Assembly: GCF_001642475.1 (NCBI RefSeq)
Contig: NW_019173960.1
Location: forward strand, 186,001-250,000
Direction of reading: 5' to 3'
DNA from: Fonsecaea monophora
Lineage: Eukaryota; Ascomycota; Eurotiomycetes; Chaetothyriales; Herpotrichiellaceae
Length of the DNA: 64,000 nucleotides
Shown here in pieces: positions 40,678 to 52,618 of this stretch (its first letter is position 1; each line of letters starts with the position of its first letter). A program made the translations under genes and the position numbers. The notes under the pieces are model-generated. The model made no database searches. It was not told the origin of the DNA and saw only the letters and a program-made list of their open reading frames with translations.

Positions 40678-43139
40678 ATGGAACCACCTCCTCAGCGACG
40701 GATGGGACTACGGTCGCCAGTCCCTCCTGCCTCGTCTGTTTCGCCGAATCCATCACGCGCAGGCTCGAAGCAGAGCAACCGACCCAGTTCGAGCGGCAGT
40801 GACACCTCGGGCTCTTCACGTCTTTCAGTTGTCAAGAGATCTCCCTACAACCAACAATTGCCGACGTTTGTTTCACACAACAATTCAAGCCACGCCTCGT
40901 TACCATCCCACAACCGGCCGTCCGCACAGTATATGCCTCGTGATGGCAGCGCAAAACACAATCTAGCCCTCCGCCCGAATTGCAAAAGCACCGCCCAAGA
41001 CAGCACTCACAGGGTTACTTCGAACCCTCGATGCCTTCCGCCTCCCTAGCCAGCCAGTCTCAGCTACACGATCACACCGGGATGCCTACACTCAATCCTT
41101 CTCAAATTGCCGCCCAGGCTGCAATGCAGCATCTGAATGCGACGAACCATTCCCGCAAGAGATCGCAGACAGTACCATTTCCACAAGAGCAGACCCAGCA
41201 GGAAGGTCGCCGTAACAGCAGAGGGTCGGCAGGCTCTCACGAGGGCCAATCCCCAACCACAGCGGAGCAACAGTATCGCAATGGACTAGTGGGCACCAAC
41301 GCAGCAGCAACGGCAGCTAGCGTGGTATTCCCAAGGAATTTTGCATCAACTAGCCAAGTGTCGTTGGTGGAGGAGGAAAAGTCAAAGAAAGGCCTGAAGA
41401 GATTTAGACCGAAACACATTGTGCTATCAAGGGACAAGGACAAAGAGGCTAAAGAGAAGCCGTTGCCGTCGCCAAACCGTCTGGCACCAAGTGGTTTGTC
41501 GAAGGTTATGAATGCCTCTACCTCAAGCCTTGCGGAGTCACTGTCGTCTAATTCCTCCTCCTTATATCAGCTTGCTAACCCATCGTCATCAACCATCGTA
41601 CCATTTCCAGAGCAAAGGGAGCAGAAAGACAAGACTCACAAGCACCATGGTCTACGTCAAAAATTAAAACTCAAGGATAAAGATGAGACCTTTGCCCTTC
41701 CATTGTCTTCTGCCAGCTCAAACTCTCGTCCAGTGGATGTCAACAACCCACAGTCTCTCTACTCTTTTGCTCCACCATCACCCAATCCATCATCCAACTT
41801 TGCCAAGTCAGTCTCTGGGCTCGATCTTCGGCATGGGGGTCGAGCTCTGCGGGAGAAAAAGAAGGAAGAAAAAGCCCAGGCAGCCTTCGCCAATCTTGAA
41901 CCTGTCTATAGCCGGGGAGAAAGCGACACCTCCGAATGGCCTTCCCTAGGGACCAGCTTTACCAATCAATCGGTTAGCAATTTCAACACATACAGCGAGA
42001 TCAAAGAAGCAGGAGCGAACTTTGGTCTTTCCAACATGTCTGCAGATGATGCCTGGGACCTGCTCAGGGCAAAGATATTGGTGACATTTGAAGGGGAGGA
42101 CGTACGAATAGCTGTCGAGGATCTAAACAAGCTCGTCACAATTCACGTGCAGAGGTGCGTGCAAAGGAAAGATCCTAGTATTGTCATTGGTGATCTGGAA
42201 GATCTCTTGAAGACTGGGTTTCTAAGCCTCAATCATACCTTGCGCAATGCTGCCGATAACAGCCTAGTACCTAAGCTGGTAGGCATATGGATGGAAGTAT
42301 TCGGCAAAATCCTCCCATTCATGCAAGCTGTCTTTCTTCCCCTTGATCAAGAGTTCAAGGGCAGAGGCACAATACTAACTACCCCCAAGATGGCCGCAGA
42401 ATTCTGGGGAGCTCTACCGAGCCATGAAAGTGGGAGTAAGCTATCGTCATCACCAGCATCTGGAGAGGGCGCAGACTTTGTGGTTGCAGCGGGCGAGGAG
42501 CTGGAGGTGAGACGGATCCTGCTCATCAGCTACCGGGATACTATCGTACTGCCACGCTACGAGGTGCTGAAGTCGACCTTCTCGCGACTGAGTCTGGACA
42601 GCATCAACGCGTCCATCATGCAATTTGAAAATGGGAACAGAAACCGCGGCAACAGCGGTGGAAGTGACAGGCCTGGTACTGCTCAGGGCACCGAGCCAAC
42701 ATATGGAAGCTACAATTCCCAGACCAGTACATTGCTCGGCAGTATGACGTCCGGCGGCAGGTCTCGCGCAACATCCAATCTGTCCGTGGTGAGCAATCCC
42801 GCACAGGACGTGGCCTTCCAATCATTTAGCTCTCCTCCAGCAGCAAGGCCGACAGATAGCTCATCATCGCACGTCACAGAAACAGTGGCTCGAATGCTCC
42901 AGTGCCTCTCGGTGTTGTGTTCGATTCAGTCTGGAGACGAAGCTCAGAATCGGATGGAGGAACTCAACAAGCAATTGAAATTGAACTGGCTAGGTCGGGG
43001 CCGTACCGGTAGGAATCGGAAGGGTTTTGTTGGGAGCAAAGTGCGACCCATGGGACGTGGGCTTGACCGCGAAGGGAGTCCCACGCCTACGCCTACTCGA
43101 CAGGGGACTGTGAGCAGGCAGAGCGACGATGCTGGATGA
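40678..43139 (+). CDS. HbrB-like protein (TORC2 subunit, Bit61/PRR5 family)
   Basis: TORC2-associated protein of the HbrB family, needed for polarised hyphal growth. The N-terminal frame 40678-40928 (MEPPPQRRMGLRSPVPPASS) and the long frame from about 40967 to 43139 are one base out of register. A 38-nt GTATAT...CTAG intron (40929-40966) joins them in phase to give ~807 residues. It is unusually short, so a missing base just before PPPELQKHRPRQHSQGY is the alternative. After a long Ser-rich disordered region, the HbrB domain occupies about residues 435-640, with AWDLLRAKILVTFEGED and KILPFMQAVFLPLDQEFKG. A Gly/Arg-rich tail closes it. Confidence 0.88.
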
Positions 43140-43422
43140 GAGACGTCATGTAGGGTTTAGAGCATATCGATGCTATAGTCAGGATGACGGATGACAAGCG
43201 GGTGATTAACGACATGAATGAGATTATGCATTGGGTCAAGTCTCGATCTGCAGGCCTCTCGTTATTCTTGCGTTAGAATCTCTGTGGGACTGAAACTTCC
43301 AACAACTACTACAAATATGAAGCCTAGAGCGCTTGAGTCTCTCCGTCAACCAACATTCATAAGCGCGCTGATCTGAGCATTGCAAGCAGCCGTCTCCAAT
43401 TACCCCGATCGACGTGACAAAA

Positions 43423-44406
43423 ATGCCCTTCATTCACTCCAGCCTGGATGATACCCTTCTCTACTATGTTGACTACAGACCGGTCTCAAGCCGCCCTCGT
43501 TTTCAGCCAGCAGCCAGCAAAACAAAAGATTTTGGCAACAGCGGCAAAACACTGGTTTTCATCCATGGGTGGCCAATGTCGCATCACATGTACGAGCACT
43601 TGATGGTGCGGTTCTGCGAGACGTACGGCATCCGATGTATCGCGTCCGACCGAAGAGGCTTTGGGAAAAGCGATTGGAACACCAACCGGAGCACGGAGAT
43701 CTCTTACGACACCTTTGCTCAAGACACCGTTGACTTGATCGATCATGTCAAGGTTGACGATTTCTTCTTCGTCGCGAGCAGCATGGGATGCGGAGAATCT
43801 CTTTTGGCGTACCTTCAGATGCGTGAAGATCTGCAGAAGAAATGTCAGGGTTTGATATGGTTGGGTCCCAGTCTCCCGTTCCCATTAAAGACGGACACAA
43901 ATCCCATAGCACCGTCCCGAGAGCTCTGGGACATGATCTTGTCTGGCTTCCGCTTGGATCGCACGGCTTTCACCAGAAACGCGCTCCCAGGCGTGTTTGG
44001 TGTTCCTTTCAACCTCGGCATCGAGGTGCCCGAGACAGTTCTGCAAAGGTTCGAATGGATTGTCGCACAGGCCGACGCCCTTGCGATCGAGAGTTGCGTC
44101 CAAATCATCACGGACAGAGACTTCACCGATGACCTCAAGAAACTGGATAGCAAGGATATAAGAGTTCTCGTCATCCACGGAGACAATGACCAGAGTAAGT
44201 GAAATCCAAAATCATCTGTCGTCTCACCTACAAGTGCTCATGCATCTATCTGCACAGGTAATTCCGCCGAAGCCACTGCGAATCTCATTCCAAACCTCGT
44301 CAGTCAGGCCCAAGTCAAAATCTACGACAAGGCAGCACACGGTATGTACCTCACACATGCAAATCAAGTCACCGACGATATCCTCTCCTTCGTACTCGGA
44401 CTTTGA
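43423..44406 (+). CDS. Alpha/beta-hydrolase fold enzyme
   Basis: Exons 43423-44194 and 44258-44406 (63-nt GTAAGT intron), 306 residues. The alpha/beta hydrolase core: VFIHGWPMSHHMY (oxyanion HGWP), DRRGFGKSDW, the nucleophile elbow ASSMG with Ser in place, the acid in VIHGDNDQ just before the intron, and the catalytic His in KAAHGMYLTH in exon 2. The HGWP and DRRGFGKS motifs are shared with haloperoxidase/esterase-type hydrolases. Substrate unknown; no signal peptide, so likely intracellular. The frame starts at a GTG nine bases earlier; the ATG at 43423 is preferred. Confidence 0.88.
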
Positions 44407-44795
44407 AGAGCGGGGAACATCTGGGCGAAAACATCTCTCCAGGCCTATCAGGGTGTGTGGCTTATTGGCATTTGTCTTTGTCCCCACACTGGGCCGAGCA
44501 ACCTCGTATTCCGGCGTGCAACCATAACGTTATGGTCTGCAGCTCGGGAACTTTGGTGTTGGGAGGTGTGTTTAAACCCAGACTCGACGTTACGGACGGC
44601 AATGACAATCTTTCGACTCCCAAGAGACGAAGCACAAGACAGAGTACGAGCTTGGATGTTATATTTGCAGTCTTTGGGTTGCCATTCTCTTCATTTCCTT
44701 TAGTAGCTTCACATAATCCACGCTGTTTCAGGTCGGTTGTCCAGGATAATTCAAACAGCCGTTCGTTCCCTGTTTCGCGCAAGGTACACCGGATC
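44407..44795. other. Intergenic: bZIP promoter and leader
   Basis: 389 bp. The bZIP frame is open throughout this stretch but without homology; it is taken as promoter and 5' leader. Confidence 0.5.
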
Positions 44796-45950
44796 ATGTC
44801 TGAAAAGAAAGCCCACGTCAAGCGCAAACTCGCACCGTTGGCGGTGCCGCAGCCTGGGGAAGATGCGGCGGAGAGGAAACGAGTTCTCAACGTCCTTGCT
44901 CAACGACGATATCGCCAGAGGCGAAAAGAGCACATCAAAAAGCTCGAGGCCCAGGCAGCAGATGCGAATGGGGACTCTGGTGTCCTGTATCCGCAGAACT
45001 TTCCTCTGCCGACGGACCCAGACACGTCCCCAAACGCCATTGCAACACAGTCAGATACTGGTGCTCAATCATCGCAGTCATCCTTACAAACATCCGAGAC
45101 ATCATTAAATGGCAGTATCTGCAATTATCAGATCGAGGCGACCGGGGGAACTGCGTCGCTCCCTGTTTTGCTCGATGCCTTTGCTAACTACGACGAATAT
45201 TCGTTCACTGGCATTCCGATCGAGGATCCGGCTCTCTGGGAAACTTCAGGAGTGCTGCCTTCGTTACCAAGCTCACCACTATCGTCGTCAAAGCATACAT
45301 CGTCGAGTGAGGGCGAAGCCTGGTTATTGACACCTCTTCCGGATTCCCAAGAACCTTCGGAGACCGGCCAGAAGACGCCTCTGGCGCAATCAATCTGTGA
45401 TCAGGAAATGATATATTCTTTCCCAGACGAAGCGCACCTAGAGATGGCAGAACTTACCTTACTTCGGGGGTGTATGGCAATTGCCAGGCGGATGAAAGTC
45501 CAAGACATCATATGGTCTTTGACCGCGACGTCGCCATTTGCTGATTCTTCCGCGCCTCTGGCACAATTTAGTCACCTACCAGATAATTTGCAGCCGACCC
45601 TGATCCAACTGACCATTCCACACCACCCAGTTATCGACCTTCTTCCGTGGCCGTCGGCGCGTGACAGAATGATCAAAGTCTTGTCACAGCCTCCGGAAGT
45701 TCGGCCTCCAGGGGCAGCCTCGCCAATGGCCCTGGTGGACTTCGTGTATGACCTGGAAGACAGCGCCGAGGGGGTAAGGATAAGCGGCAGCGATCCGTAT
45801 TCCGGGAAGAATTGGGAAGTGGGTGAGAAGGTATTCAAGTCCTGGTGGTGGGTTTTCGACAGGGATATTGTCAAGAGAAGTAACGAGTTGCGTGCGTCGA
45901 GGGGCGCGCCAATGCTGGGGACTGGGAGTATTCTGGGAGAGGTAGGATGA
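44796..45950 (+). CDS. bZIP transcription factor with DUF3425 domain
   Basis: Single exon, 384 residues. The ATG at 44796 precedes a fungal bZIP basic region (RKRVLNVLAQRRYRQRRKEH) and a short zipper beginning IKKLEAQAAD. The middle is Ser/Thr-rich. The C-terminal third is a DUF3425 domain (HHPVIDLLPWPSARDRMI, then KSWWWVFDRDIVKRSNELR). This architecture is common among ascomycete regulators of stress or secondary metabolism, but no target can be named. The frame opens 131 codons earlier, overlapping the hydrolase 3' end, which is not considered coding. Confidence 0.9.
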   Translation: MSEKKAHVKRKLAPLAVPQPGEDAAERKRVLNVLAQRRYRQRRKEHIKKLEAQAADANGDSGVLYPQNFPLPTDPDTSPNAIATQSDTGAQSSQSSLQTSETSLNGSICNYQIEATGGTASLPVLLDAFANYDEYSFTGIPIEDPALWETSGVLPSLPSSPLSSSKHTSSSEGEAWLLTPLPDSQEPSETGQKTPLAQSICDQEMIYSFPDEAHLEMAELTLLRGCMAIARRMKVQDIIWSLTATSPFADSSAPLAQFSHLPDNLQPTLIQLTIPHHPVIDLLPWPSARDRMIKVLSQPPEVRPPGAASPMALVDFVYDLEDSAEGVRISGSDPYSGKNWEVGEKVFKSWWWVFDRDIVKRSNELRASRGAPMLGTGSILGEVG

Positions 45951-47449
45951 CTGGAGCATGGCAAAGAGTTTGGGTGAGGGCGAGAGGTTTTCTTGGTGGC
46001 TGTGGAGTGACAATAACCACCATCTGGAATGACTGGCTGGTTGCTATCTTTGGAACATGTTCTAATGTCACGGCGTATCTGGAAACAGGGTCACCGTCCG
46101 CTCGTGCTTTGGTACTTTCCTGACTGAAAACAGGAGCCATAAGGCAACCTTACACCATGCAACGTGGGCTGTAGTATCGGTCTTCTAAGCCTCTGATCAA
46201 TGCTTGTCCAATTTCTCCACTCCTCGAAGTTGTGTGCAGCTTCTACTCTTTTTGCCTTTTTCCTTTTCCTTTTCTCCCTCTGACGATTGTCGAGACTGAA
46301 CGTAGTATTCGGTAGTCGTAAGGGCAATTTCGTGCCAGCCACCAAACCCAGCGTGGCGGAGGTCGGGGACGCTGTGGTGCTAAACGAGGCGTTCTTAATG
46401 CATGTTGCAATTTCGGGGCCATTCCATCGCCCCACGAGGCATCTGCATATCATTGGAAGGCTAGGCGGAACGGGTGTATTGACCAATTACTGCGAGAGAG
46501 GAGGTTTCTGACGGAGTGCGCAGGCCCAGTACCGAGTACATAGGTAGATGAAGCTTAAGTGAAGCTTCGACGCTCTAATCCACCACCTCAATACGAGGAT
46601 GCTTTCCCTCTTTTCATCTTTCTTTCTGATCCCGTCGTTGCGAACGAATACTTTGCGCCGAGTCAGGGTTCATTCCCGTCTCGTGTGCAAGGAAATGTTC
46701 GCGATCGATGTCTTCGAATGCACTGCAAAAGTATAGATCAGCATCAGTGAGAACAGTGCAGGGACTAGCCCCCAGCACCTCGGAGGCTTTGATTTGGGTG
46801 CCTGGTGAAGGATCAATTGCATTTGGTTACCGGGGATGAGCTCTTCGTGTTGCTGACTGGATCTAGCCTTTTCCAGCAGTATTCTGGGCGCTCATAGTGA
46901 GGGTCTTCCCTGTTCGCTGCAGCCGAACCGGCGTTGACTCCTTATCTACCAGGACTGAACCATGGTCAGGAACTGCTCCATTCGGCAAAATCCCCATGTT
47001 TCTGACGGCTCTCAAATGCCATCTCACGGAGAGAGCGAGAGCCTGGCCGTGCAGCCATGGCCTTACGCTATCCCGTGCTAGGCGAGTTGGGCCTGTCGGT
47101 ACCTGCATGAGGCTGCAGGTTCCCTGCGTCGTGCAAGGAGCTTGCAGCCCTAGCTTCCCCTGTCAGCTTGCCTCTGGCGGAATCCATCAAAAGTCCCACG
47201 TCCAGCTTTGTCGTCTAGGAACCGAGCACGCGGTACATACAGAAAACCGTCCATCTGCGAATTTGCAAGTGAAGGTCCCGACACGTTCCTGACTTCGTCC
47301 ACTCTTTTCCTCCCGCGCTCTGCTTTCCTTCTGTTTCTTTTTCGCTGTGATATTGATATCTGCGCAGCCCTATCCCAACGGCCGCCATCGCAGAAGAGGC
47401 TCTAACCTCGCCGTCATACCTGGTCGATTTCACTCATTCTTGGCCCACG
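45951..47449. other. Long intergenic region, no gene seen
   Basis: About 1.5 kb. Open frames are short, overlap on both strands and show no motif. The last 250 bases are C/T-rich (47290-47345), in keeping with a promoter for the surface-protein gene. Confidence 0.5.
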
Positions 47450-48954
47450 ATGCGGCGGTCCATCGCTCTTTTCCTTGGTCTCGCTGCATTGGCCTCTGCT
47501 CAGGACACTGCGACCCCCACTATAGTGACCGACGCATCGACGACCACTCCGACTGACTCCGTCACTTCTGCGCCCGCCACCACTTCTTCGAGTACGAGTG
47601 ACAGCGCAGATTCCAACAGCGCAACAACTGCCTCAAGCACAACGCAAGGTCCTATAACACACACGGTGGCGGTGGCTTTGGTACGGGGGGGGCTTCCAAA
47701 GAAGGCTGTGTTATGGGCGTATATAACTAATACATCGAGTAGGGAGGATTCACATTCGTGCCCGACGTGACCTTGGCCAAAGTAGGCGATACAATCTTGT
47801 TTCAATTCTACCCAACCAATCACTCCGTCATTCGCTCAGAATATGGGTACGCTTGCATTCCATACGAGGATACCGGTGTCGACAAGGTCGGATTCTTCTC
47901 AGGCTTTAAACCTGTCGATGCGATATTGAGTGAACCACCTGAGTGGTCGATCGTGGTCAATGACACCAATCCAATCTTCTATTATTGTGGTGCACCGGGA
48001 TCATGTATTGACCATCAGATGGTTGGCGTCATCAATCCCAATGCCACGACATCCTTACAGCATCAGAAAGACTTGGCATCACAATCTCAGTTCATGCTAC
48101 TGCCCGGTCAACCTTGGCCCGACGAGAGCGAGGATCCGTTCACCACAGCGTCCGCGACTACTAGTGCGTCAGCGACTGCTTCACCCACCGGAGCTGGCTC
48201 CTCGAGCGAGACAACCGCCAGCGAGAAGTCATCGTCCAAGTCAGGCCTCTCTGGTGGTGCGATTGCTGGGATTGCAATCGGAGGCGCGGCTGTAGCTCTT
48301 GCGGCTGCTGTTGCCTCTATCTCTGTGGTCGGCAATCTCGCGCTCGTGGGATCAACAATAAAAACATCGATGATCGTCCAAACACAGGCCACGCAACACA
48401 GGTTTCCTACAATCCACAAGCGCCGCATGGTCATCTGTCTTATATGACCGATCCGACCAAGCATATGTCTATGCACAGCAGTGTTGTAGGCTTGGGACCT
48501 TCTCCAGCCCTGCCTGGATACGTGCCTTCACATGATCCTACCATGTCGCCCCCTCTCCATCCAGCATATCCAATGCCGATCAGCGATTCCTTGAGCCCTG
48601 GTCCGATGATGCCAGGAAGTGAGCTCGCGTCGCCACACAGTCCAAGCCCGAGCCAGATGTACGCTGTTCCGGCGTACAGCAGCGGCGTTCCACAGAGCAT
48701 GTAAGTATTCCATGACTCCCCACTGCAGGAATAGGTTGAGAATCTTGACATATACTAATGGTATAAGCAGAAACGGAACACCGGTTCACTCGATATATAA
48801 CACCCCGCCGCCGCCGCATGTTCACGAAATGGCAGCCTCCGAGCCTCTTCTGCATCCACAATCACCACCGCCACCGCCTCAAGGGGACGGAATTATGGGA
48901 TTCATTCGAAGGTCAAGCGTCAGCAAGACCGGGGGTGTGGAACGCTACGGGTGA
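47450..48954 (+). pseudogene. Cupredoxin-like, Ser-rich cell-surface protein with an apparent frameshift
   Basis: Secreted or membrane-anchored protein with a plastocyanin-like domain. Exons 47450-47680, 47743-48700 and 48771-48954. Signal peptide (MRRSIALFLGLAALASAQ), Ser/Thr-rich stalk, then a cupredoxin domain: GGFTFVPDVTLAKVGD, FYPTNHSVIRSEYG, and YYCGAPGSCIDHQMVGVINP with His/Cys copper-ligand candidates. A second Ser/Thr stalk and a membrane helix (GGAIAGIAIGGAAVALAAAVA) follow. In the helix the frame breaks at about 48315: GCC-CTC is expected but one C is absent. The cytosolic tail (LYLCGRQSR, later SYMTDPTKHMS) continues in the other frame to TGA at 48954. A weak GTGGTC...CACAG intron could also restore frame. 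Likely an assembly error; otherwise a truncated tail. Confidence 0.78.
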
Positions 48955-49412
48955 AGGACGATGGCACACCATTTCCATCTGCGATGGGGAACAGGATCCG
49001 TGGTCCCGCCAAACGGACAGAGAGACAATGTAATCTAGGTGTTCTATGTATCCTGGGTCGGGGCATATGCTTGGGAATAAGTTACTGTGCGTCTATATTT
49101 GACAGGTAAAGCATCAGGTTAAAATATGAGGGGATGAAAGGCTGAAATGTAGGTTTGAGGAGGCGAATCTGGCGTATCTTTCCGCAAAGAACGATGTCTT
49201 GTAAAGCATATAAACCCCCGAAATTAGTGAGAGACTTGAGTAGTCATTGATCCAGGTCTTTTACTTTTCAACGCAGTCTATGAGATTTATGTAGATCTTT
49301 GTGTCACGCCAATGGTTCATGAAGAATAGTTAAACGACGCAGCACACTATCAACTCTCAGGCTTCACCGGTTGACTGCTCTGACGAATGTGACAGCTTCC
49401 AGCTCTGCCTCT
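48955..49412. other. Intergenic: convergent 3' flanks
   Basis: 458 bp between convergent genes; nothing recognised. Confidence 0.5.
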
Positions 49413-51593
49413 TCAAGAATCCTGACTACCCAACAACCCAACCGTCAAGCCCTTCATCCTCCGCTTCAGTAGGTCCTCTTCGCTGCCGAGACTGATGAGG
49501 CTCTTGCTGCGGCCAAGGTTGTCCGAGCCCTTTGACCTCTCTTCCTGTCTTCGCCGACCGTTCTCCCCATTCGCGGGCCCGTTTGTTCGAGCTACCAACA
49601 TCGTTGCTTCTTTACCAGAGCTGAGACTGGACATAACCAATGGTGCATCGTCATCCATGCTTTCTCCTGTGGGAGTCCGTCTGTGGTGCCTCATTTCGGT
49701 TGTCGTTGCAAGCTCAAGCGAGCTGCCCGAGTCGTGCGTGAAAGTCCCCTGTCTCAACCTGCTTTCGATCGCCGGACCTTCGAACTGATGTGGTGGCCTT
49801 GCGAAGATGTCCTGGATCCACTTCCCGCAGCGGAATATATGTTTCCAGCCCTCAGGGAAGATGCTTACAAAGGACACAAACCCATGTGATATCCCGGGAA
49901 TGAGTGTTACTTCAACGTGGTCCTTCTCATTGAACTCGGCTGTCGATTTCTCGAGGCCGACCTCTTGACGCTCACGAAAGAGGTGGAGTTTCGCTTGACG
50001 CAACCGGCCCGCGAAGATGACGGTGTCATCGACCAACGGATCACGTTCGCCGGTCAGGAAGTATGTTTTCGGAAATCTGGCCAGGAGACCTTCGGATGCC
50101 ACAGCCGGACAAAGCAAGTGGTCTGTGGTAAAGTCAGGGCGATGGTATGGCCCTACATAGAGAATAATCATCGCACGCATCATTTCGGGAGTAAGGATTC
50201 GGTCGCCAAAGTAAGAGATGATGCTGGAGACGGCCAGTCTTGTTTTCAGCGGCTGAGGCTTGGAGAGGGCCACAGCCTGCTTTTGTGCCTCTACGTCCGT
50301 GCTCTTTCGGGCAAGAGGCCTTTCATCCTGAATAGGGCTCTCGACCCGAGGGGCGAAGAAATCGTGGTTGTGGTCGTCCTCATCGTCACTCATGGGCCTC
50401 GGAGTCGTTGGAGTATATCGGCGGTCGATATCCTCACTCTTGCGTTTGATGAAGCGCTCATATTTCTTCGCCGTTCGTGGGTTGCGGATCAGTGCCATTT
50501 GATCATCTGTCATCCAGCTGCCAATATTGAAGTCCAAGGCCGGGTAAAGGAGAACCAGACCCGCGGGAGATGGCAGAATTCCACGAGAAGCGCTGCTCTG
50601 ATTTGATTGTATGACCATCAGAGTCGTGCCACATGCCAGATTCCCACCCGCACTGTCGCCTGTGATCACGATCCTCGGGCACATGTCTGGTTTCATGCCA
50701 ATGCAACGACCTCGAGTTGCCACGATCTGGGTGTAGACGTCAAAGCACTCGTTGAGTGCATACGGATAGGGATATTCGGGAGCCTTGCGGTAGTCTAGAC
50801 TGAGGACTGGCAGCCCCGTTTTTCCGGCCAAGGCGAGCAATTTGTCGTCACTTGTCCTTGGATCCATGGCAACAAAGCCTCCACCTGGAATATCAAGAAC
50901 CACGTTCTCCTGCTTCTCCAATTCGGCGAGAGAGCCGTCGAAGTACATCCACGCAACCACGGGCTCCTTGTAATGTGAATGCTTTGGGCGAGGGATTCGA
51001 ATCCGCCGCGGCTTGTATTTGGTGAAGCGAGGGCGCAATAACGCAGTGAAGAATTTCAGATACGGTGTGGTTGGTTTGTTCCATGCCACTCGTAAATGGT
51101 CGACCGTCAAGACAGCGCGAACCTTGCGCACTTTCTCATCCGCCCGCTCTGCTGCGAAGAGATAGTATACTGAGAAGGTAATTGAGCATAAATCTCTGAG
51201 GGTCTTATTTCTGATTTTCATGGCGCTCCAAAAACCCGCATCTAGAGCCGTAGTGATCCATGTTGCCCGAAAGTATGCTCGGCTGTACAGGTTGGCAAGG
51301 GGTTCGGGGGATTCGAGGCCAACAATCTTTGCAAAATTTCGGCATATATAGAGCCAGAGGAAGGTCAAGACGACAGATTGCCAGACGGTAAACCGTTTCG
51401 AGAGGCGCTGGGATATGGATCGAATGAGAGGAGGACCATGTTTGTCACCTCTTATCTTGTCATGAGCAATCGTCTTCCCAGAGCAGAATGGAGGGATTAC
51501 CTCAGAAGGTAGAGTGACCAGAATGAGACAACGGCAAAGACTTGGACTTTGCGGAATTGAGACGAAGGCCGGCCCAGTACATGATCTGCCCAC
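49413..51593 (-). CDS. Alpha/beta-hydrolase, hormone-sensitive-lipase type, membrane-anchored
   Basis: About 700 residues. An N-terminal hydrophobic anchor (VWQSVVLTFLWLYICRNFAK) is followed by the HSL-type catalytic domain: DIPGGGFVAMDP (oxyanion GGG), SLDYRKAPEYPYP, nucleophile ITGDSAGGNLA, the acid region TGERDPLVDD and the His in PGISHGFVSF. A disordered Ser/Arg-rich tail ends LLGSQDS. The family hydrolyses steryl or acyl esters at ER/lipid-droplet membranes. The 5' end is uncertain. The frame extends to a GTG at 51593, but no in-frame ATG lies ahead of the anchor, so a short upstream exon is likely. A GTAATC donor near 51502 and an ACAAG acceptor near 51458 suggest an intron there. Confidence 0.85.
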   Translation of the reverse strand: MGRSCTGPAFVSIPQSPSLCRCLILVTLPSEVIPPFCSGKTIAHDKIRGDKHGPPLIRSISQRLSKRFTVWQSVVLTFLWLYICRNFAKIVGLESPEPLANLYSRAYFRATWITTALDAGFWSAMKIRNKTLRDLCSITFSVYYLFAAERADEKVRKVRAVLTVDHLRVAWNKPTTPYLKFFTALLRPRFTKYKPRRIRIPRPKHSHYKEPVVAWMYFDGSLAELEKQENVVLDIPGGGFVAMDPRTSDDKLLALAGKTGLPVLSLDYRKAPEYPYPYALNECFDVYTQIVATRGRCIGMKPDMCPRIVITGDSAGGNLACGTTLMVIQSNQSSASRGILPSPAGLVLLYPALDFNIGSWMTDDQMALIRNPRTAKKYERFIKRKSEDIDRRYTPTTPRPMSDDEDDHNHDFFAPRVESPIQDERPLARKSTDVEAQKQAVALSKPQPLKTRLAVSSIISYFGDRILTPEMMRAMIILYVGPYHRPDFTTDHLLCPAVASEGLLARFPKTYFLTGERDPLVDDTVIFAGRLRQAKLHLFRERQEVGLEKSTAEFNEKDHVEVTLIPGISHGFVSFVSIFPEGWKHIFRCGKWIQDIFARPPHQFEGPAIESRLRQGTFTHDSGSSLELATTTEMRHHRRTPTGESMDDDAPLVMSSLSSGKEATMLVARTNGPANGENGRRRQEERSKGSDNLGRSKSLISLGSEEDLLKRRMKGLTVGLLGSQDS

Positions 51594-52618
51594 CCTAAAT
51601 CAGCGCATGGGAATTTGTGGAAGGGACGTGTTTGAACAGACCTATCATATTTGATATTCACTGAGTGCCACAGACATCAATGAGAAACTTCGGAAGAGCA
51701 GTCAATTGCAGGGTCTCCAGAGAAAGCCAGAACAAGATTGCGCCATTCCAAAGCACGGACAGATCTAGCCTTCGTCCGCATGCAGAGTGAGAGAGGATAA
51801 GAAACACAGGTTCAGAACTTTAGGCAAAGGCATAGAAGGCCACCAGCTGACGAGGAGCATAGAACCTGTGACCATTGCAAAGAAGAATCCTCTGACGTTC
51901 GTAGGGCCCGAAGTCCGGGTGGCAGTGGCATGCTCAGGTACCAGAAACGGAGAGCGAGGATGCGGAATCTTCATCGCGGGCCGAAGTGCATGTGAAAGTT
52001 TGACTGTCAAGTGACGCACGAACATGTGAATGCAGTGGTGGCGGTGCCTGTGGCTGAGTATTGGCATTTGCAAGTACGTACGAAACCAGGCACATATCTA
52101 TATACTACAATTTGTATACCAGCACTGAGACTGAATCTCTGAATTTGCAGAATATCCTGGATGCCTCAGCCTTCATACTCCAAAACAAGTCGACATGGGT
52201 ATTCGCTGCATTAATAAGCCGAGTGTATATTACACGAGCCCGTCCCTGTGTCTTCTCAGGCAACGCAACCTGAGCGTCGTTTCCTGGCAGCATTATCTCT
52301 TTCAATCTCAAACCCGAATTCTCACTCCAAGGAATTTATCCCAGTACGACTCCAACCAAGATAACCATGTTGTTCCCGGAGGATTGTGGGAGGATATTCA
52401 ACCAATCCAAAAACCTAAAGGTCTCGATCTGAGACAATATGAGGTAGGCTTGTCTGAGACGGCCTGGTGCGGCGAGGTGCACGTCAGAGCCAGGGGACTT
52501 TGCATGCTCTGCCTTCCCTTGAGAATATTTCAATGTGAGAAATGAGTGTGCATAACAATCTCATCGTCCTGATTATCCCGAAACCAAGAAGCTTTGGACT
52601 GCTTTCTGCGAAACGTCA
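51594..52618. other. Intergenic, about 1 kb
   Basis: Probably includes the unresolved first exon and promoter of the HSL-type gene and the 3' flank of the RING gene. Frames such as 52195-52545 lack recognisable features. Confidence 0.4.

Noticed and set aside
50503..50706. Frames opposite the HSL-type hydrolase (also 49917-50606, 49495-49788)
   Set aside because: Antisense or off-frame shadows of a gene with intact catalytic motifs.
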